Origin: Melioribacter sp051488665
Lineage (GTDB): Bacteria; Bacteroidota; Ignavibacteria; Ignavibacteriales; Melioribacteraceae
Assembly (NCBI RefSeq): GCF_051488665.1
Contig: NZ_JBPSEG010000001.1
Span: 1 to 64,000, forward strand
Length of the DNA stretch: 64,000 nt
Direction: 5' to 3'
Shown here in pieces: positions 16,604-25,408 of the stretch. How positions within the stretch are numbered: position 1 is the stretch's first letter; every line of letters starts with the position of its first letter. The position numbers were made by a program, and so were the translations under genes. The notes under the pieces are model-generated. The model was not told the origin of the DNA. It saw only the letters and a program-made list of their open reading frames with translations, and did not search any database.

Positions 16604-17110
16604 TTAAAAGAATAGATTGAGTTGTTTTTCGTTATTGATTACGGCTGCTTCGTGTTCGAGCAGCCATTTTTTTCTCCAGACTCCGCCGGAATAACCGACA
16701 AGACTTTTGTCCGAGCCGATTACTCTATGGCATGGTATTATGATCGGAATTTTGTTGTCGCCGTTAGCTCTTGCAACCGCGCGTATCGATCTCTCGTTTC
16801 CCAATTGTCTCGATAATTTCAAGTACGAAATTGTTTTGCCGTAAGGTATTTTCAGAAGCTCGTTCCAAACGCGTTTTTGAAATTCGGTTCCGTCCGGATC
16901 GATATTAACGCTGAATTCCTGTAACTCTCCGTTGAAATATTGATTCAGTTCTTCTACGCACTTTTCGAGAATTCCGTTCGGAACTTCCTGTTCGAGTTCC
17001 ACGCCGTCGATATCGAGTATAAAATGGATCGATTTGATTGCGTTTTCGTTGGCGGTAATTTTCAATTTACCGAGAGGCGAGTCGTAATATGTCAAATATT
17101 TACCCGGCAT
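16604..17110 (-). CDS. ogt: Methylated-DNA--protein-cysteine methyltransferase
   Basis: A 168-residue suicide repair protein that takes alkyl groups from O6-alkylguanine. It has FQKRVWNELLKIPYGKTISY, RAVARANGDNK and the active site IPCHRVIGSD with acceptor cysteine. No Ada DNA-binding domain is present, so it is Ogt-type. I start at the ATG at 17110 with GGGAG 4 nt upstream; a TTG one codon earlier is possible. It lies 31 bases after the hybrid kinase gene on the same strand, so read-through from the polysaccharide operon is possible. The gap contains a hairpin that covers the Shine-Dalgarno. Confidence 0.95.
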   Translation of the reverse strand: MPGKYLTYYDSPLGKLKITANENAIKSIHFILDIDGVELEQEVPNGILEKCVEELNQYFNGELQEFSVNIDPDGTEFQKRVWNELLKIPYGKTISYLKLSRQLGNERSIRAVARANGDNKIPIIIPCHRVIGSDKSLVGYSGGVWRKKWLLEHEAAVINNEKQLNLFF

Positions 17111-17113
17111 CAA

Positions 17114-17132
17114 ACTCCCGATTTATCGGAGT
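17114..17132 (-). promoter_or_regulatory. Hairpin covering the ogt ribosome-binding site
   Basis: On the minus strand ACTCCGAT can pair with ATCGGGAGT (one bulged base), and the right arm includes GGGAG, the ogt Shine-Dalgarno. This could lower ogt translation. Confidence 0.3.
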
Positions 17133-17141
17133 ATAATATAA

Positions 17142-20100
17142 CTAAGAAGCTGAATAAATTCTGGATAAAATTTCGATCACTTTATCCCGGAGCAAAGGTT
17201 TGGAAATAAAATCTGTAAAACCTGCGGCGATGAAATTCTCGCGTGCTCCCGGCTGCATATACGCCGTCGAGGCGATTATAGGAATTTCTTTATACCCGGG
17301 CATTTTTCTTACTATCCGTAGCACATCGAGTCCGTTATACTCGCCCTGCAGATTTATGTCCACAATCAAGAAATCGAAACGCCTTGTCTTCAAGAGCGGA
17401 ATCGCCGATTCGAGACTTGGCGCCACTTCGATCGTTTTCAGATCTTTCATTTGACTCTTAAACAAAATCTGCGAGTCCACCTGGTCTTCGAGATAAAGAC
17501 AGGTCATCGATGCTAAGTCAAGTTTTTTCAATAAATTAGGCGTCTGTCGCTCAACTATATTCGGGGTTGGTTTTTCGACTGTCTTTTCAGGTTTTTCTTC
17601 AACAAATTTTGGGGTTTCTTCAATTTCGACTTCTCCGCCTTCGTACGGCGTAAACTTAAACGGCACTATAATGCCAACCTGCTTTTTGTCTTTTCCCTCG
17701 AATGTTTTGAAACGAATTCCGAGGATTTCCATCAATTTTTTAGCGAGTTTCATAGAAAATCTGGAAAAGCCGTAATTTCTACGGCTCAGGTTTTCGTCGT
17801 CCGTCAGTATTTCGTGCATCCCTTTCAACAGATAGGGGCTTGCTCCCTCTTTTAAGTCGTCAATAAACACAACGAAATTTTCGTCGTCTTCTTTCCTGGC
17901 TGAAAGTTTCAATTCTTTTTCTTTTGTAATTGTGACCGCAAAATTTATAAGCATGCCGAGCAGGCTCAAAAACTTTTGTTTGTCGGTTTCGAATTCGATC
18001 GACGACGATATTTTGCCTTCCTTTACGGATTTTGCGTGCTGTTTCGCGGTTTTTGAAATTGCATCTTCCAGTTCAGGCAATAAATCTGTTAATTTAACGT
18101 TCTCGATTTTGTATTTGATATTCTTCCGAAGGAAGGCTGCGTATTCGACTGCGTTGTCCATTATCTGAAGGAGAGTTCTCTGGTTTTCTTTGATAATTTC
18201 TACAGACTCTTTCTGCTCATCGTTCGGATTTTCGATATTTTCCCATAAGTCCTGCGTAAAACCCATTATTACGTTCAAAGGAGTCAACAGCTCGTGAAAT
18301 AAGTTGGATAGAAAAGCCGCGTCGATATTGGAAGTTTCGCTTGTAACTTCAGTCGATAAATCCCGCCTTTCTTCCGGTTGCAATCGAATCAGAAAGACAA
18401 CCTGCTCAACTTTTCCCTCGTAATCTTTGACGGTAGCTGCGGCAAGTTCTGCTTTCGCCAAATCGCCTTCGGATTTTTTAACCGAAACAGACAGTTTGAC
18501 TGTGCTATTCGATTCGGCGTGCAAAACATTTTTATTAACGACCGCTCTGTCGTCGTCCGAAACTATACTTATAATCGGTCTGCCTTCGAGTTCCCTCTGA
18601 GAAAAGCCAAGCTGACGTGTAACGGAATCATTGATGGAAATTATAAATCCGTCCTTATCCGTAACAATTACCAGATCGCCTGTATTTTCAAAGACATGTT
18701 TATAAAGTTGATTTTCCCTTCTCGTTTTCAGTTCGGAAGAAACTTCCCTCACTAAATTCAGATGAGCTTTTTTACCCTTATACGAAATTTCGATACTTTT
18801 GATCGTTACATAAATATCCTTACCGTCGCTTCTTTTATGTTTGAGTGGTTTGCCTCGCAGCGATTTGTCTTCGCTTTGTATCAAAGCCTGAACGTCTTCC
18901 GGCGCATATAAATCGGTCAGGTCGAGTTCGAGAAATTTTTCTTTCGAATAGCCGTATAGTTTTAGAGCTTCCTCAGTGACGGCGAGGAATTTCAGATTTT
19001 CAAGGTCGTAAACGTAAGCGGCGTCAGGTACGATTTTAAGATATTCTTCGATATCAAGAGCCGCCGGCTCTTTAGTAGCTCTGGGCAGATGATATCCCGC
19101 CAATATCAGGTTTCCGCCTTCCTTTGCGGCGGAGAAAGAATAGAGTTTATTATCAGGCGTTTCGATTTCAAAAAGGTTATCCTCCCGCTTCTTACTCTCT
19201 TTCAGGAATGATGCAATTTTATTTGCGGCTTCTCTGCCGAAGAGTTCAACCGGATTTGATTTTTTTCCGGATAAACCGAAAGCGCTTTCGAACTTATCGT
19301 TGTATTCGGTAAACGCTAGATTCCCGTTTATCACGCAAGCCGGCAGCGGAATATGCGCCGTCAACGAACGGATTGCCTTTTTTTCCGTTTCGACGTACGA
19401 AAATCCGATTAACGCAATAACATTATTTTCGAGGTCGCAAACCGGCACGAGATAAATTGAAAAGTCTTTTGAATCGCCCGCCGATTTCAATCCGCTTATG
19501 GTAATTATATTCGAAGTGTTTTTAATATAATCGTTAATCCGTGAATAGAGATTAACAAGATACTTGGGAAGGAAATCGCTCTCGCTCTTATTCTCGAGTT
19601 TTGACGGCGTAGTTCCGAGCCACGAAGCGTATGCCTCGTTAGCAATTACGATTTTATCGTCCCGGTCTTTAATCCAGAAGAAATTTTTAAGAGCGTTTAT
19701 TTCTTTTTGGAATTTCACTTTTTCAATAAACGTAAAAGGATACGAATTTTTGACTCTTTCTATTTCCTTCAGAACTTCGTCATCCTCAATTAAATCTTCT
19801 ATTTGATTCAGGGCTATCCTGATTTTATACGTTTCCGATTCCTCGGTCTTCGATTTTCCGGGTTGTATAAAATCGATGTAAATATAGATATTGTTCTCGC
19901 TTCTGAGCGGCGTATAAATTAACGTGTAATTCAGTCGTGCATCGTTTATTGTTAACGGGAGTTCAAACGCAACAGGGACATTATTCCTTCTGCATTCTTC
20001 GAATTTCTCGATTATCCTGAATTTACCTTCTTTATCGACCGAACGGACGTCTTTCCAATACTGCAAGAAATTATTCTGCGGAACAAGTTCCGGGAATAAT

Positions 20101-20195
20101 TTTTTAATTTCGTCGCTGACGGCGATAATTTTGCCGTTCCTGTCGACAATAAGACCGTGCTTATTTTCGTGATTCACTTTTAATTCCTTAGTCAT
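17142..20195 (-). CDS. Multi-PAS hybrid histidine kinase/response regulator with degenerate ATPase domain
   Basis: A 1017-residue protein with no membrane segment. Four or more PAS-like regions fill about residues 1-620, including LKNFFWIKDRDDKIVIANEAYA and GDLVIVTDKDGFIISIND. A HisKA helix follows with the H-box LFHELLTPLNVIMGF (about 648-662). The ATPase region (about 740-850) lacks clear N, G1 and G2 boxes: the N-box position reads MLINFAVTI and no DxGxG is visible. A full receiver domain ends the protein, with acidic ED, phospho-acceptor Asp in LIVDINLQG and the ISKPL lysine. Its ATG overlaps the FnIII lipoprotein stop by 4 bases, so it is probably the regulator of the polysaccharide operon, perhaps acting as a pseudokinase whose receiver is phosphorylated by another kinase. 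Confidence 0.88.
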   Translation of the reverse strand: MTKELKVNHENKHGLIVDRNGKIIAVSDEIKKLFPELVPQNNFLQYWKDVRSVDKEGKFRIIEKFEECRRNNVPVAFELPLTINDARLNYTLIYTPLRSENNIYIYIDFIQPGKSKTEESETYKIRIALNQIEDLIEDDEVLKEIERVKNSYPFTFIEKVKFQKEINALKNFFWIKDRDDKIVIANEAYASWLGTTPSKLENKSESDFLPKYLVNLYSRINDYIKNTSNIITISGLKSAGDSKDFSIYLVPVCDLENNVIALIGFSYVETEKKAIRSLTAHIPLPACVINGNLAFTEYNDKFESAFGLSGKKSNPVELFGREAANKIASFLKESKKREDNLFEIETPDNKLYSFSAAKEGGNLILAGYHLPRATKEPAALDIEEYLKIVPDAAYVYDLENLKFLAVTEEALKLYGYSKEKFLELDLTDLYAPEDVQALIQSEDKSLRGKPLKHKRSDGKDIYVTIKSIEISYKGKKAHLNLVREVSSELKTRRENQLYKHVFENTGDLVIVTDKDGFIISINDSVTRQLGFSQRELEGRPIISIVSDDDRAVVNKNVLHAESNSTVKLSVSVKKSEGDLAKAELAAATVKDYEGKVEQVVFLIRLQPEERRDLSTEVTSETSNIDAAFLSNLFHELLTPLNVIMGFTQDLWENIENPNDEQKESVEIIKENQRTLLQIMDNAVEYAAFLRKNIKYKIENVKLTDLLPELEDAISKTAKQHAKSVKEGKISSSIEFETDKQKFLSLLGMLINFAVTITKEKELKLSARKEDDENFVVFIDDLKEGASPYLLKGMHEILTDDENLSRRNYGFSRFSMKLAKKLMEILGIRFKTFEGKDKKQVGIIVPFKFTPYEGGEVEIEETPKFVEEKPEKTVEKPTPNIVERQTPNLLKKLDLASMTCLYLEDQVDSQILFKSQMKDLKTIEVAPSLESAIPLLKTRRFDFLIVDINLQGEYNGLDVLRIVRKMPGYKEIPIIASTAYMQPGARENFIAAGFTDFISKPLLRDKVIEILSRIYSAS

Positions 20196-21433
20196 GGCAC
20201 AGTGATAGTGGCAATATTGGAATAATCCGTATAAATTCTGTTACCGAGCTTTTGACGAACGCGGTATTGATAAGTGACGCCCGGGGAAACCGAAGTGTCG
20301 AATACAAACGTAGTGTCCGAATCGACAGACATTAATTCTTTGAATTCGCCCGTAGTTCCGATTCTCCTTTCGACAATCAACGAAACCGAGAGTTTCAGTT
20401 TATCGTTGTTAAGCCATTCCAGTCGAACTGTATTGGGAGCGTACATCGATGCGTTAAGATTCGAAGGCGCTTCCACGTCCGTGTAATAAGTTGAAATCGT
20501 GACTTCGTTTGAATATCCGCTTACCGAAGTGGCTGTAAAATAAGCGACGCGATATTTATACGCTTTGCTTCCTTCCACATTATGGTCTTCGTAGTAAGTT
20601 TCATTCGGACCTGTAATATCGATCAATTCCCATACTCCGGAAGAAGAATTATACCGTTCGATCTTAAAACCAAGTTCGTTGACTGCGAAATCGTTCCATT
20701 TAAGGATTACCGTATGAGTTCCGATTGCTTCGGCTTGCAGGTTCCACAATCCACCTGGCAGCGAAGACGTGCTGACTTCGTTGCTGAATTCCGAATTGCC
20801 CGATTCGTTGAACGCTCTTATTTTATAAAAATAATCGGTAAACGGAGACACGCCGTTATCAATCGTGCTTATTGTATTCGGCGGAAGAGTTAAAATCAGA
20901 CTGTAAGAACCGGTTCCTTCTTTGCGCCACACTTCAAAACCGTCCTCGTTTGTCGAATTATCCTGCCATAACAGCGTCACCGTATAGTCGCCCGTTCTTT
21001 TGATTACCAGATTCGAAGGCGCCTCGGGAACTCTGTCTTTAACGTAAATATTCGTCTGGACTTCGCTTTCTTTGGCTTTCCCGTTTTTATTATAAACTTT
21101 TACAAAATAACTTATCCTTTTGCCGAGAAGCGCTTCGCCGATATTCAGATAGAGAACCGGATTTGTGCCGTCGGTATTTTGCTCAAACCGTTCGGTAAAA
21201 ACATCGTTGACGTAAACTTCGTAGAAAGAGAGCCCTTCTCCGTCCGCGCCGTCGGAAGCTTGATAATTAATCAAATTCTGACCTACCATAACGGAATCGC
21301 CGCTTGCTGGCGAAAAAATATCGATTGAAGGCTGCGCCGATGAAGTTTGAGTATTCGTAATCGGTTCTACGCAGCCTGCCAAACCGACTGCGGCAATTAT
21401 CAACAAATAATTTTTAAGTGTTTTGCGCATCAT
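20192..21433 (-). CDS. FnIII-repeat lipoprotein
   Basis: A 413-residue protein with a lipoprotein signal: MMRKTLKNYLLIIAAVGLAGC, lipidation at about Cys21. After it come one Ig-like region (about 35-130) and three fibronectin type III domains (about 132-220, 222-315, 320-413), recognisable by LLWQDNSTNEDGFEVWRK, LKWNDFAVNELGFKIERY and LEWLNNDKLKLSVSLIVERR. Such domains bind partners or glycans. It overlaps its neighbours by 4 bases on each side, so it is made with the membrane GATase-like protein and the hybrid kinase. I infer an outer-membrane or periplasmic structural role in polysaccharide export. A second ATG one codon on (21430) is an equal start. Confidence 0.85.
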   Translation of the reverse strand: MMRKTLKNYLLIIAAVGLAGCVEPITNTQTSSAQPSIDIFSPASGDSVMVGQNLINYQASDGADGEGLSFYEVYVNDVFTERFEQNTDGTNPVLYLNIGEALLGKRISYFVKVYNKNGKAKESEVQTNIYVKDRVPEAPSNLVIKRTGDYTVTLLWQDNSTNEDGFEVWRKEGTGSYSLILTLPPNTISTIDNGVSPFTDYFYKIRAFNESGNSEFSNEVSTSSLPGGLWNLQAEAIGTHTVILKWNDFAVNELGFKIERYNSSSGVWELIDITGPNETYYEDHNVEGSKAYKYRVAYFTATSVSGYSNEVTISTYYTDVEAPSNLNASMYAPNTVRLEWLNNDKLKLSVSLIVERRIGTTGEFKELMSVDSDTTFVFDTSVSPGVTYQYRVRQKLGNRIYTDYSNIATITVP

Positions 21434-23334
21434 ACGCTGTTTTCGTCTATATTTTCAAAATCGATTAACAACGAACGTGTTTCGTGCGATTTCATCCTGT
21501 CAATATAAAAAATTACGGCTTGATTATCCTTTCTGACTTCGTAGCGGGGTATTTTTGTATTCAACATATCCGAACTTATTTTGACGTTTTTGACTTTTTT
21601 ATTCAGATTAACTTCTACGACCGCATTTTCAATGTCGTATTCGGACGGATTCGTAAGCTCGACAGCCACTCTCCTTTTGCTTCTCGATTCGTATCTTACT
21701 TCGAGGCTTTGCTTCTTGCGCCACCAGCTTTTTAATTCGTCCAACGAAGTAATCCAGAAATCTTTTCCTCTGGCATACCTTATTACGTCGTTAATAACCG
21801 ATACATATTGAGGCTGCAACTGATAATTAGTGTGAACCTTAAATACAAAAAGACCTCCTTCAAAGAGAAGCCGGTCGACGTCTTCTTCGTATGTATATCT
21901 TTGAAATTTCGTTTCCGTCAGTCCGTAATTGCGTATAACTTCGTAATCGTCCCTTGCGGTTTTCGTAATAATCATAATTTGTTTGTTGTTCCGGATTTTA
22001 ATTTCGGGCACCGACCTGTCGGTAAGCGAATCGGTCAGAAGGAAACCGATATCTCTGTTTGAGAGAGCCTGCAGTGTGAAATCGTTATAAAAACCGTATA
22101 AAGGCATTACAGCTTTAATCGGTTTGCCGATAATCTTACCGATTGAATCCTGCGCAAACGCTATATTAGACAATTGTGTTTGTTTATCGTAAAGCTTGTT
22201 TACCGTGTCTTCAGGAAATTCGAGAAATCCGATGTCGACAATCGCTCCGATATCGCCGTTTTTGGACAACGATCTAACGACCGATTTGTTTTTCAATGCA
22301 GTATACGGGTCGATGAAAAAAGTAGGTTTAATGTTATACTTACCCGTTACGGAACTTATTGTTTTTATGTTGCCCAGAGCTTCGTCGACTGTTGGGACTA
22401 AGATTAATGCCGCTTTATAATCGCCCGGCCAATCTTTTGTAAACGCCGTCGGATTATAAGTAAGCCAGTTAATTGAATTGTTGAACAGTTTTTCGAAATA
22501 GACAAAATCCTTTTGGACTCCAAGAACAGAATTAATTTCGAAACCGAACCAAACGAATCTTCCCCTTCCGTAGGTTCCGAATGCAATACCGGAGCTTTTC
22601 TGAATCTCTTCTCTGACCAGCCCGGCTTCTCTTCTGAAATCGTACCAGAAACTGACCTGAGTCGTACGCGGTTCGATTACTTCGGCATAGATGGGTCTGT
22701 CCCAAGTGGCAATTTTAAGAGCGTAGCCTGTTGGAATGCCGGCAGTCAAAGGCAGATTGCCGCGGAGCGTATGAATTTTATAAGTCTCTTCGGGTTTTAT
22801 TTCCTTATTGAATTTAAGTCCGAAAACTTCCGTAAAAAAATCCCATCCCCGCCATTTGCCTTCGTCGGAAAAAGTAGCGGGACCTCCGGTAACGAAAAGG
22901 CTGCCGCCGTTTTCGACGTATTTTTTCAGCGCAATAATTTGGCGGTCGCTTAAGGATTTCGATCCGGGCAGAACGATAATTTTATAGCCGTAATGCTCGC
23001 CGTTTTCAATAATCCTGTCGTTTATTACGTCGTACTTATAGCCCGTATTCGAAACGAAACGCTCCCATGTATCGATATTGTCTTTGAGCCAGGTGCTTCC
23101 GGCGGGCAGCATATTTTCGGTATAACGGGAATAGAGGATGGCAATTTTTCCGGCTTTTTCGTCTTTGATAAGATTTTCTTTTGTGGGGATAATTTCACGT
23201 ATTTCGTAATCGCCGTAGATGTTTTTAAGAATCAAAAGGAATACAAGAAGAGCCGTAAAAAGCAATACGAGTCCGCTTAAAAATATAATTAAGTAATTAA
23301 CCCTCAGACCTTTATAATTTTCTTTTACCGCCAC
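21430..23334 (-). CDS. Membrane protein with GATase-like and deacetylase-like domains
   Basis: A 634-residue protein with one N-terminal membrane segment (about residues 14-36) and a periplasmic body. Residues about 60-290 resemble a class I glutamine-amidotransferase/ThuA-like Rossmann domain: IIVLPGSKSLSDRQIIALKK and VENGGSLFVTGG, without an evident catalytic Cys. Residues about 305-530 look like a NodB/polysaccharide-deacetylase-type barrel (AALILVPTVDEALGNI, KPTFFIDPYT, FVFKVHTNY), but the metal-binding Asp-Asp and HxxxH are not conserved. A C-terminal beta domain follows. PgaB and PelA, which modify polymer in other synthase-dependent systems, also pair a deacetylase with another domain. 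Family assignment is my inference from pattern. Its ends overlap both neighbours. Confidence 0.6.
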   Translation of the reverse strand: MAVKENYKGLRVNYLIIFLSGLVLLFTALLVFLLILKNIYGDYEIREIIPTKENLIKDEKAGKIAILYSRYTENMLPAGSTWLKDNIDTWERFVSNTGYKYDVINDRIIENGEHYGYKIIVLPGSKSLSDRQIIALKKYVENGGSLFVTGGPATFSDEGKWRGWDFFTEVFGLKFNKEIKPEETYKIHTLRGNLPLTAGIPTGYALKIATWDRPIYAEVIEPRTTQVSFWYDFRREAGLVREEIQKSSGIAFGTYGRGRFVWFGFEINSVLGVQKDFVYFEKLFNNSINWLTYNPTAFTKDWPGDYKAALILVPTVDEALGNIKTISSVTGKYNIKPTFFIDPYTALKNKSVVRSLSKNGDIGAIVDIGFLEFPEDTVNKLYDKQTQLSNIAFAQDSIGKIIGKPIKAVMPLYGFYNDFTLQALSNRDIGFLLTDSLTDRSVPEIKIRNNKQIMIITKTARDDYEVIRNYGLTETKFQRYTYEEDVDRLLFEGGLFVFKVHTNYQLQPQYVSVINDVIRYARGKDFWITSLDELKSWWRKKQSLEVRYESRSKRRVAVELTNPSEYDIENAVVEVNLNKKVKNVKISSDMLNTKIPRYEVRKDNQAVIFYIDRMKSHETRSLLIDFENIDENSV

Positions 23335-23756
23335 CTGAGGTTATCCTCTGTTTTTTTCCGTTGAACTGAGGGCTCTTCGTACCCTTCGGAAGTGTATCGC
23401 ATAAACTTTTTCCGATTCCGTTCAACAGTAGGAGATCTTTCCTCTCTTGTAAACTCGCCCTGATACGATGCCGGCGCCGGACCGACATAAGTGGGTCTCA
23501 GTTCGGGTCTTTCCATTTGTTCTCTTTGCGGTTCGTAACCCGCCTGCTGTTCAAAAGTGCTTCTGTACTGAGGCGTTTCCGCTGCCATTGGTGCGGGCGC
23601 CACAAGTTCTGCGGGCACGGCTGCCGGCTGAGCCGCTTTTTCGGAGACGCCTTTTCTTTCTCTAACTTTATAGAGAATATACGCGCCTACAGCCAGAATA
23701 AAAGTCGATATCGTTGCGACTAAAACTATCAATGATAAAATCGGTATTAATTCCAT
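23325..23756 (-). CDS. Small single-span membrane protein with disordered tail
   Basis: A 143-residue protein I do not recognise. Residues about 5-29 form one membrane segment (LIVLVATISTFILAVGAYIL), followed by KVRERKG and a long Pro/Ala/Glu/Arg-rich tail predicted by eye to be disordered and cytoplasmic. It overlaps the GATase-like gene by 10 bases and follows the synthase by 21 bases. In Pga systems a small membrane protein (PgaD) supports the synthase; this one has the same place but a different topology, so the comparison is only positional. Confidence 0.7.
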   Translation of the reverse strand: MELIPILSLIVLVATISTFILAVGAYILYKVRERKGVSEKAAQPAAVPAELVAPAPMAAETPQYRSTFEQQAGYEPQREQMERPELRPTYVGPAPASYQGEFTREERSPTVERNRKKFMRYTSEGYEEPSVQRKKTEDNLRWR

Positions 23757-23777
23757 TTCCTACCTCGGTTTTACTTA

Positions 23778-25169
23778 TTATCTGGATGCACCCACCCGTT
23801 CGAGTTTTCCCCAAGTCATACTGAATCCGATAAATTCTTCGACCGTAGCCATAGCTTTTGTGACGTCGATAAGCAATATAAAAAAGACGCGATAAATAAT
23901 CGCATACGGCACGAGTCTGAACTCTTCCCTTTCAGCTGCAATACAAAAGACCGCCGACATCAAATCGAGCACGGCAATGCCGACCCACCAGAGAAAGAGC
24001 GTAATGTGAATTCCGTAAAAAAGAGCGACAATTATAAAATAAAGATTAACAAAGATATTCATTGCAGGCCAGATAAGCGCTTCGTAGAACATCGACCACA
24101 TAATAAAACTGTTATTGAAATTCAGAGTGGGATTATAGAGATATTTTTTATGTTTTCTGATTGCCTGCAAAATGCCGCGCGTCCATCTGTAGCGTTGTTT
24201 GAGAAGCTGATAGATTGTTACGGGAGCTTCGGTATATGCAATGGCTTTCGGTTCATAAACTATTTTCCAGCCTTTTGCAAGTATTTTAAGGGTAATGTCG
24301 GCGTCTTCGGCAAACGTATCGCTCGAATAAAATCCTGCGTCTCTTAAAGTCGACTTTCTGAAGACGCCGATCGGTCCGGGAATAATATTTACCATCTGCA
24401 TAAATCCCTGGGCGCTTCTGGCAAGGTTCAAACCTTCGAGATATTCGAGAGCCTGCAAGTCCGTCAGCATTTTCTTGCGGTTTTGAACTTTAACGTTGCC
24501 GGCTACCGCTCCGACGGCAGGATCTACGAAATGCCGCATCGCCATTTTCAATGTATCGGTAGTCAACTGAGAGTCGCCGTCCATACAAAGCACAAATTGA
24601 GCTTCGGAATATTGAATGCCCGCATTCAAAGCTTTCGATTTGCCGCCGTTGGGTTTATTGATAAGCGAAACTTTTATCATCGCTCTTTTGCCTTTGTGAT
24701 ATCCCACCAGGCTTTCGGCAATCTCAGCCGTATCGTCGGTAGAACCGTCATTTACGATTATTATTTCATAATTCGGGTAATCGAGTCCGAGCAGCGATTC
24801 GACGGAAGATTTTATAATTTTTCCTTCATTATAAACCGGAACGATAATCGACACGAAAGGATAATAACCCGGTTTTGTTTCAACTGTATATTTGGTTAAA
24901 TAAAAATACGACATGAAAAGGATGCCGAAATAGCGGATCAAAAGAATAAACAGGAAAATCACCAGAGAGACGATGGACGAATAAACAAACAGACCGCTCC
25001 AGGTAAGAACGGTAAATGGCATTGTGTAGATAATCGTCAGAATCAGGAAGAGCGAAATTATTCCCGATATAATCATAGTCCGGATTTTTTCACGCGCCAC
25101 GTTCCTTTTGGGCGGCTTGATTTCCCGGTTGTCAAGTACTATTTGATATTTTGATTTTTCCTGTTTCAT
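23778..25169 (-). CDS. Processive family 2 glycosyltransferase (exopolysaccharide synthase)
   Basis: A 463-residue inner-membrane synthase. Two to three membrane segments (about residues 28-92) precede the GT-A domain and three or more follow it (about 355-445). The catalytic motifs are all present: VSIIVPVYNEG, VNDGSTDDT, CMDGDS, FAEDADITLK (base) and QRYRWTRG, the QxxRW signature of processive synthases such as PgaC, HasA and BcsA. There is no PilZ domain. It would polymerise a beta-linked sugar from a UDP-sugar and extrude the chain. PgaC-like length and layout favour an N-acetylglucosamine or glucose polymer, but the substrate cannot be read by eye. A 239-base AT-rich gap upstream may hold its own promoter (TATAAT at 25195-25190). 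Confidence 0.93.
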   Translation of the reverse strand: MKQEKSKYQIVLDNREIKPPKRNVAREKIRTMIISGIISLFLILTIIYTMPFTVLTWSGLFVYSSIVSLVIFLFILLIRYFGILFMSYFYLTKYTVETKPGYYPFVSIIVPVYNEGKIIKSSVESLLGLDYPNYEIIIVNDGSTDDTAEIAESLVGYHKGKRAMIKVSLINKPNGGKSKALNAGIQYSEAQFVLCMDGDSQLTTDTLKMAMRHFVDPAVGAVAGNVKVQNRKKMLTDLQALEYLEGLNLARSAQGFMQMVNIIPGPIGVFRKSTLRDAGFYSSDTFAEDADITLKILAKGWKIVYEPKAIAYTEAPVTIYQLLKQRYRWTRGILQAIRKHKKYLYNPTLNFNNSFIMWSMFYEALIWPAMNIFVNLYFIIVALFYGIHITLFLWWVGIAVLDLMSAVFCIAAEREEFRLVPYAIIYRVFFILLIDVTKAMATVEEFIGFSMTWGKLERVGASR

Positions 25170-25408
25170 AAAATTTACACTATACTCATATTATATCAGT
25201 CAATAACAATGCCACTGATTTTCTTTAATTATGAACAATATTTACACTTTCCTAATCCGGTAACAAATACAATTAGATAAAATGACTCAAAATTAGACAT
25301 AAAGAATATAGTCTTTTCAATAAATTATTGCAAGCTAATAAGTTACATTATTAAGCTAATTTTTTAGTGTAAAAGAATCAATATAACTTATTATTTTCTT
25401 AAAAAATT
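25170..25408 (-). promoter_or_regulatory. AT-rich gap before the glycosyltransferase gene
   Basis: This 239-base gap is the largest break inside the polysaccharide cluster. TATAAT is at 25195-25190 on the minus strand, about 20 nt before the synthase ATG, with TTGACT just upstream at too short a spacing for a standard promoter. No terminator hairpin or small gene was found. It may hold an internal promoter. Confidence 0.3.

Noticed and set aside
16601..16606. Stop codons of the POT and ogt genes directly abut without a terminator
   Set aside because: Unusual but not informative alone; Rho-dependent ending or overlap of transcripts explains it.
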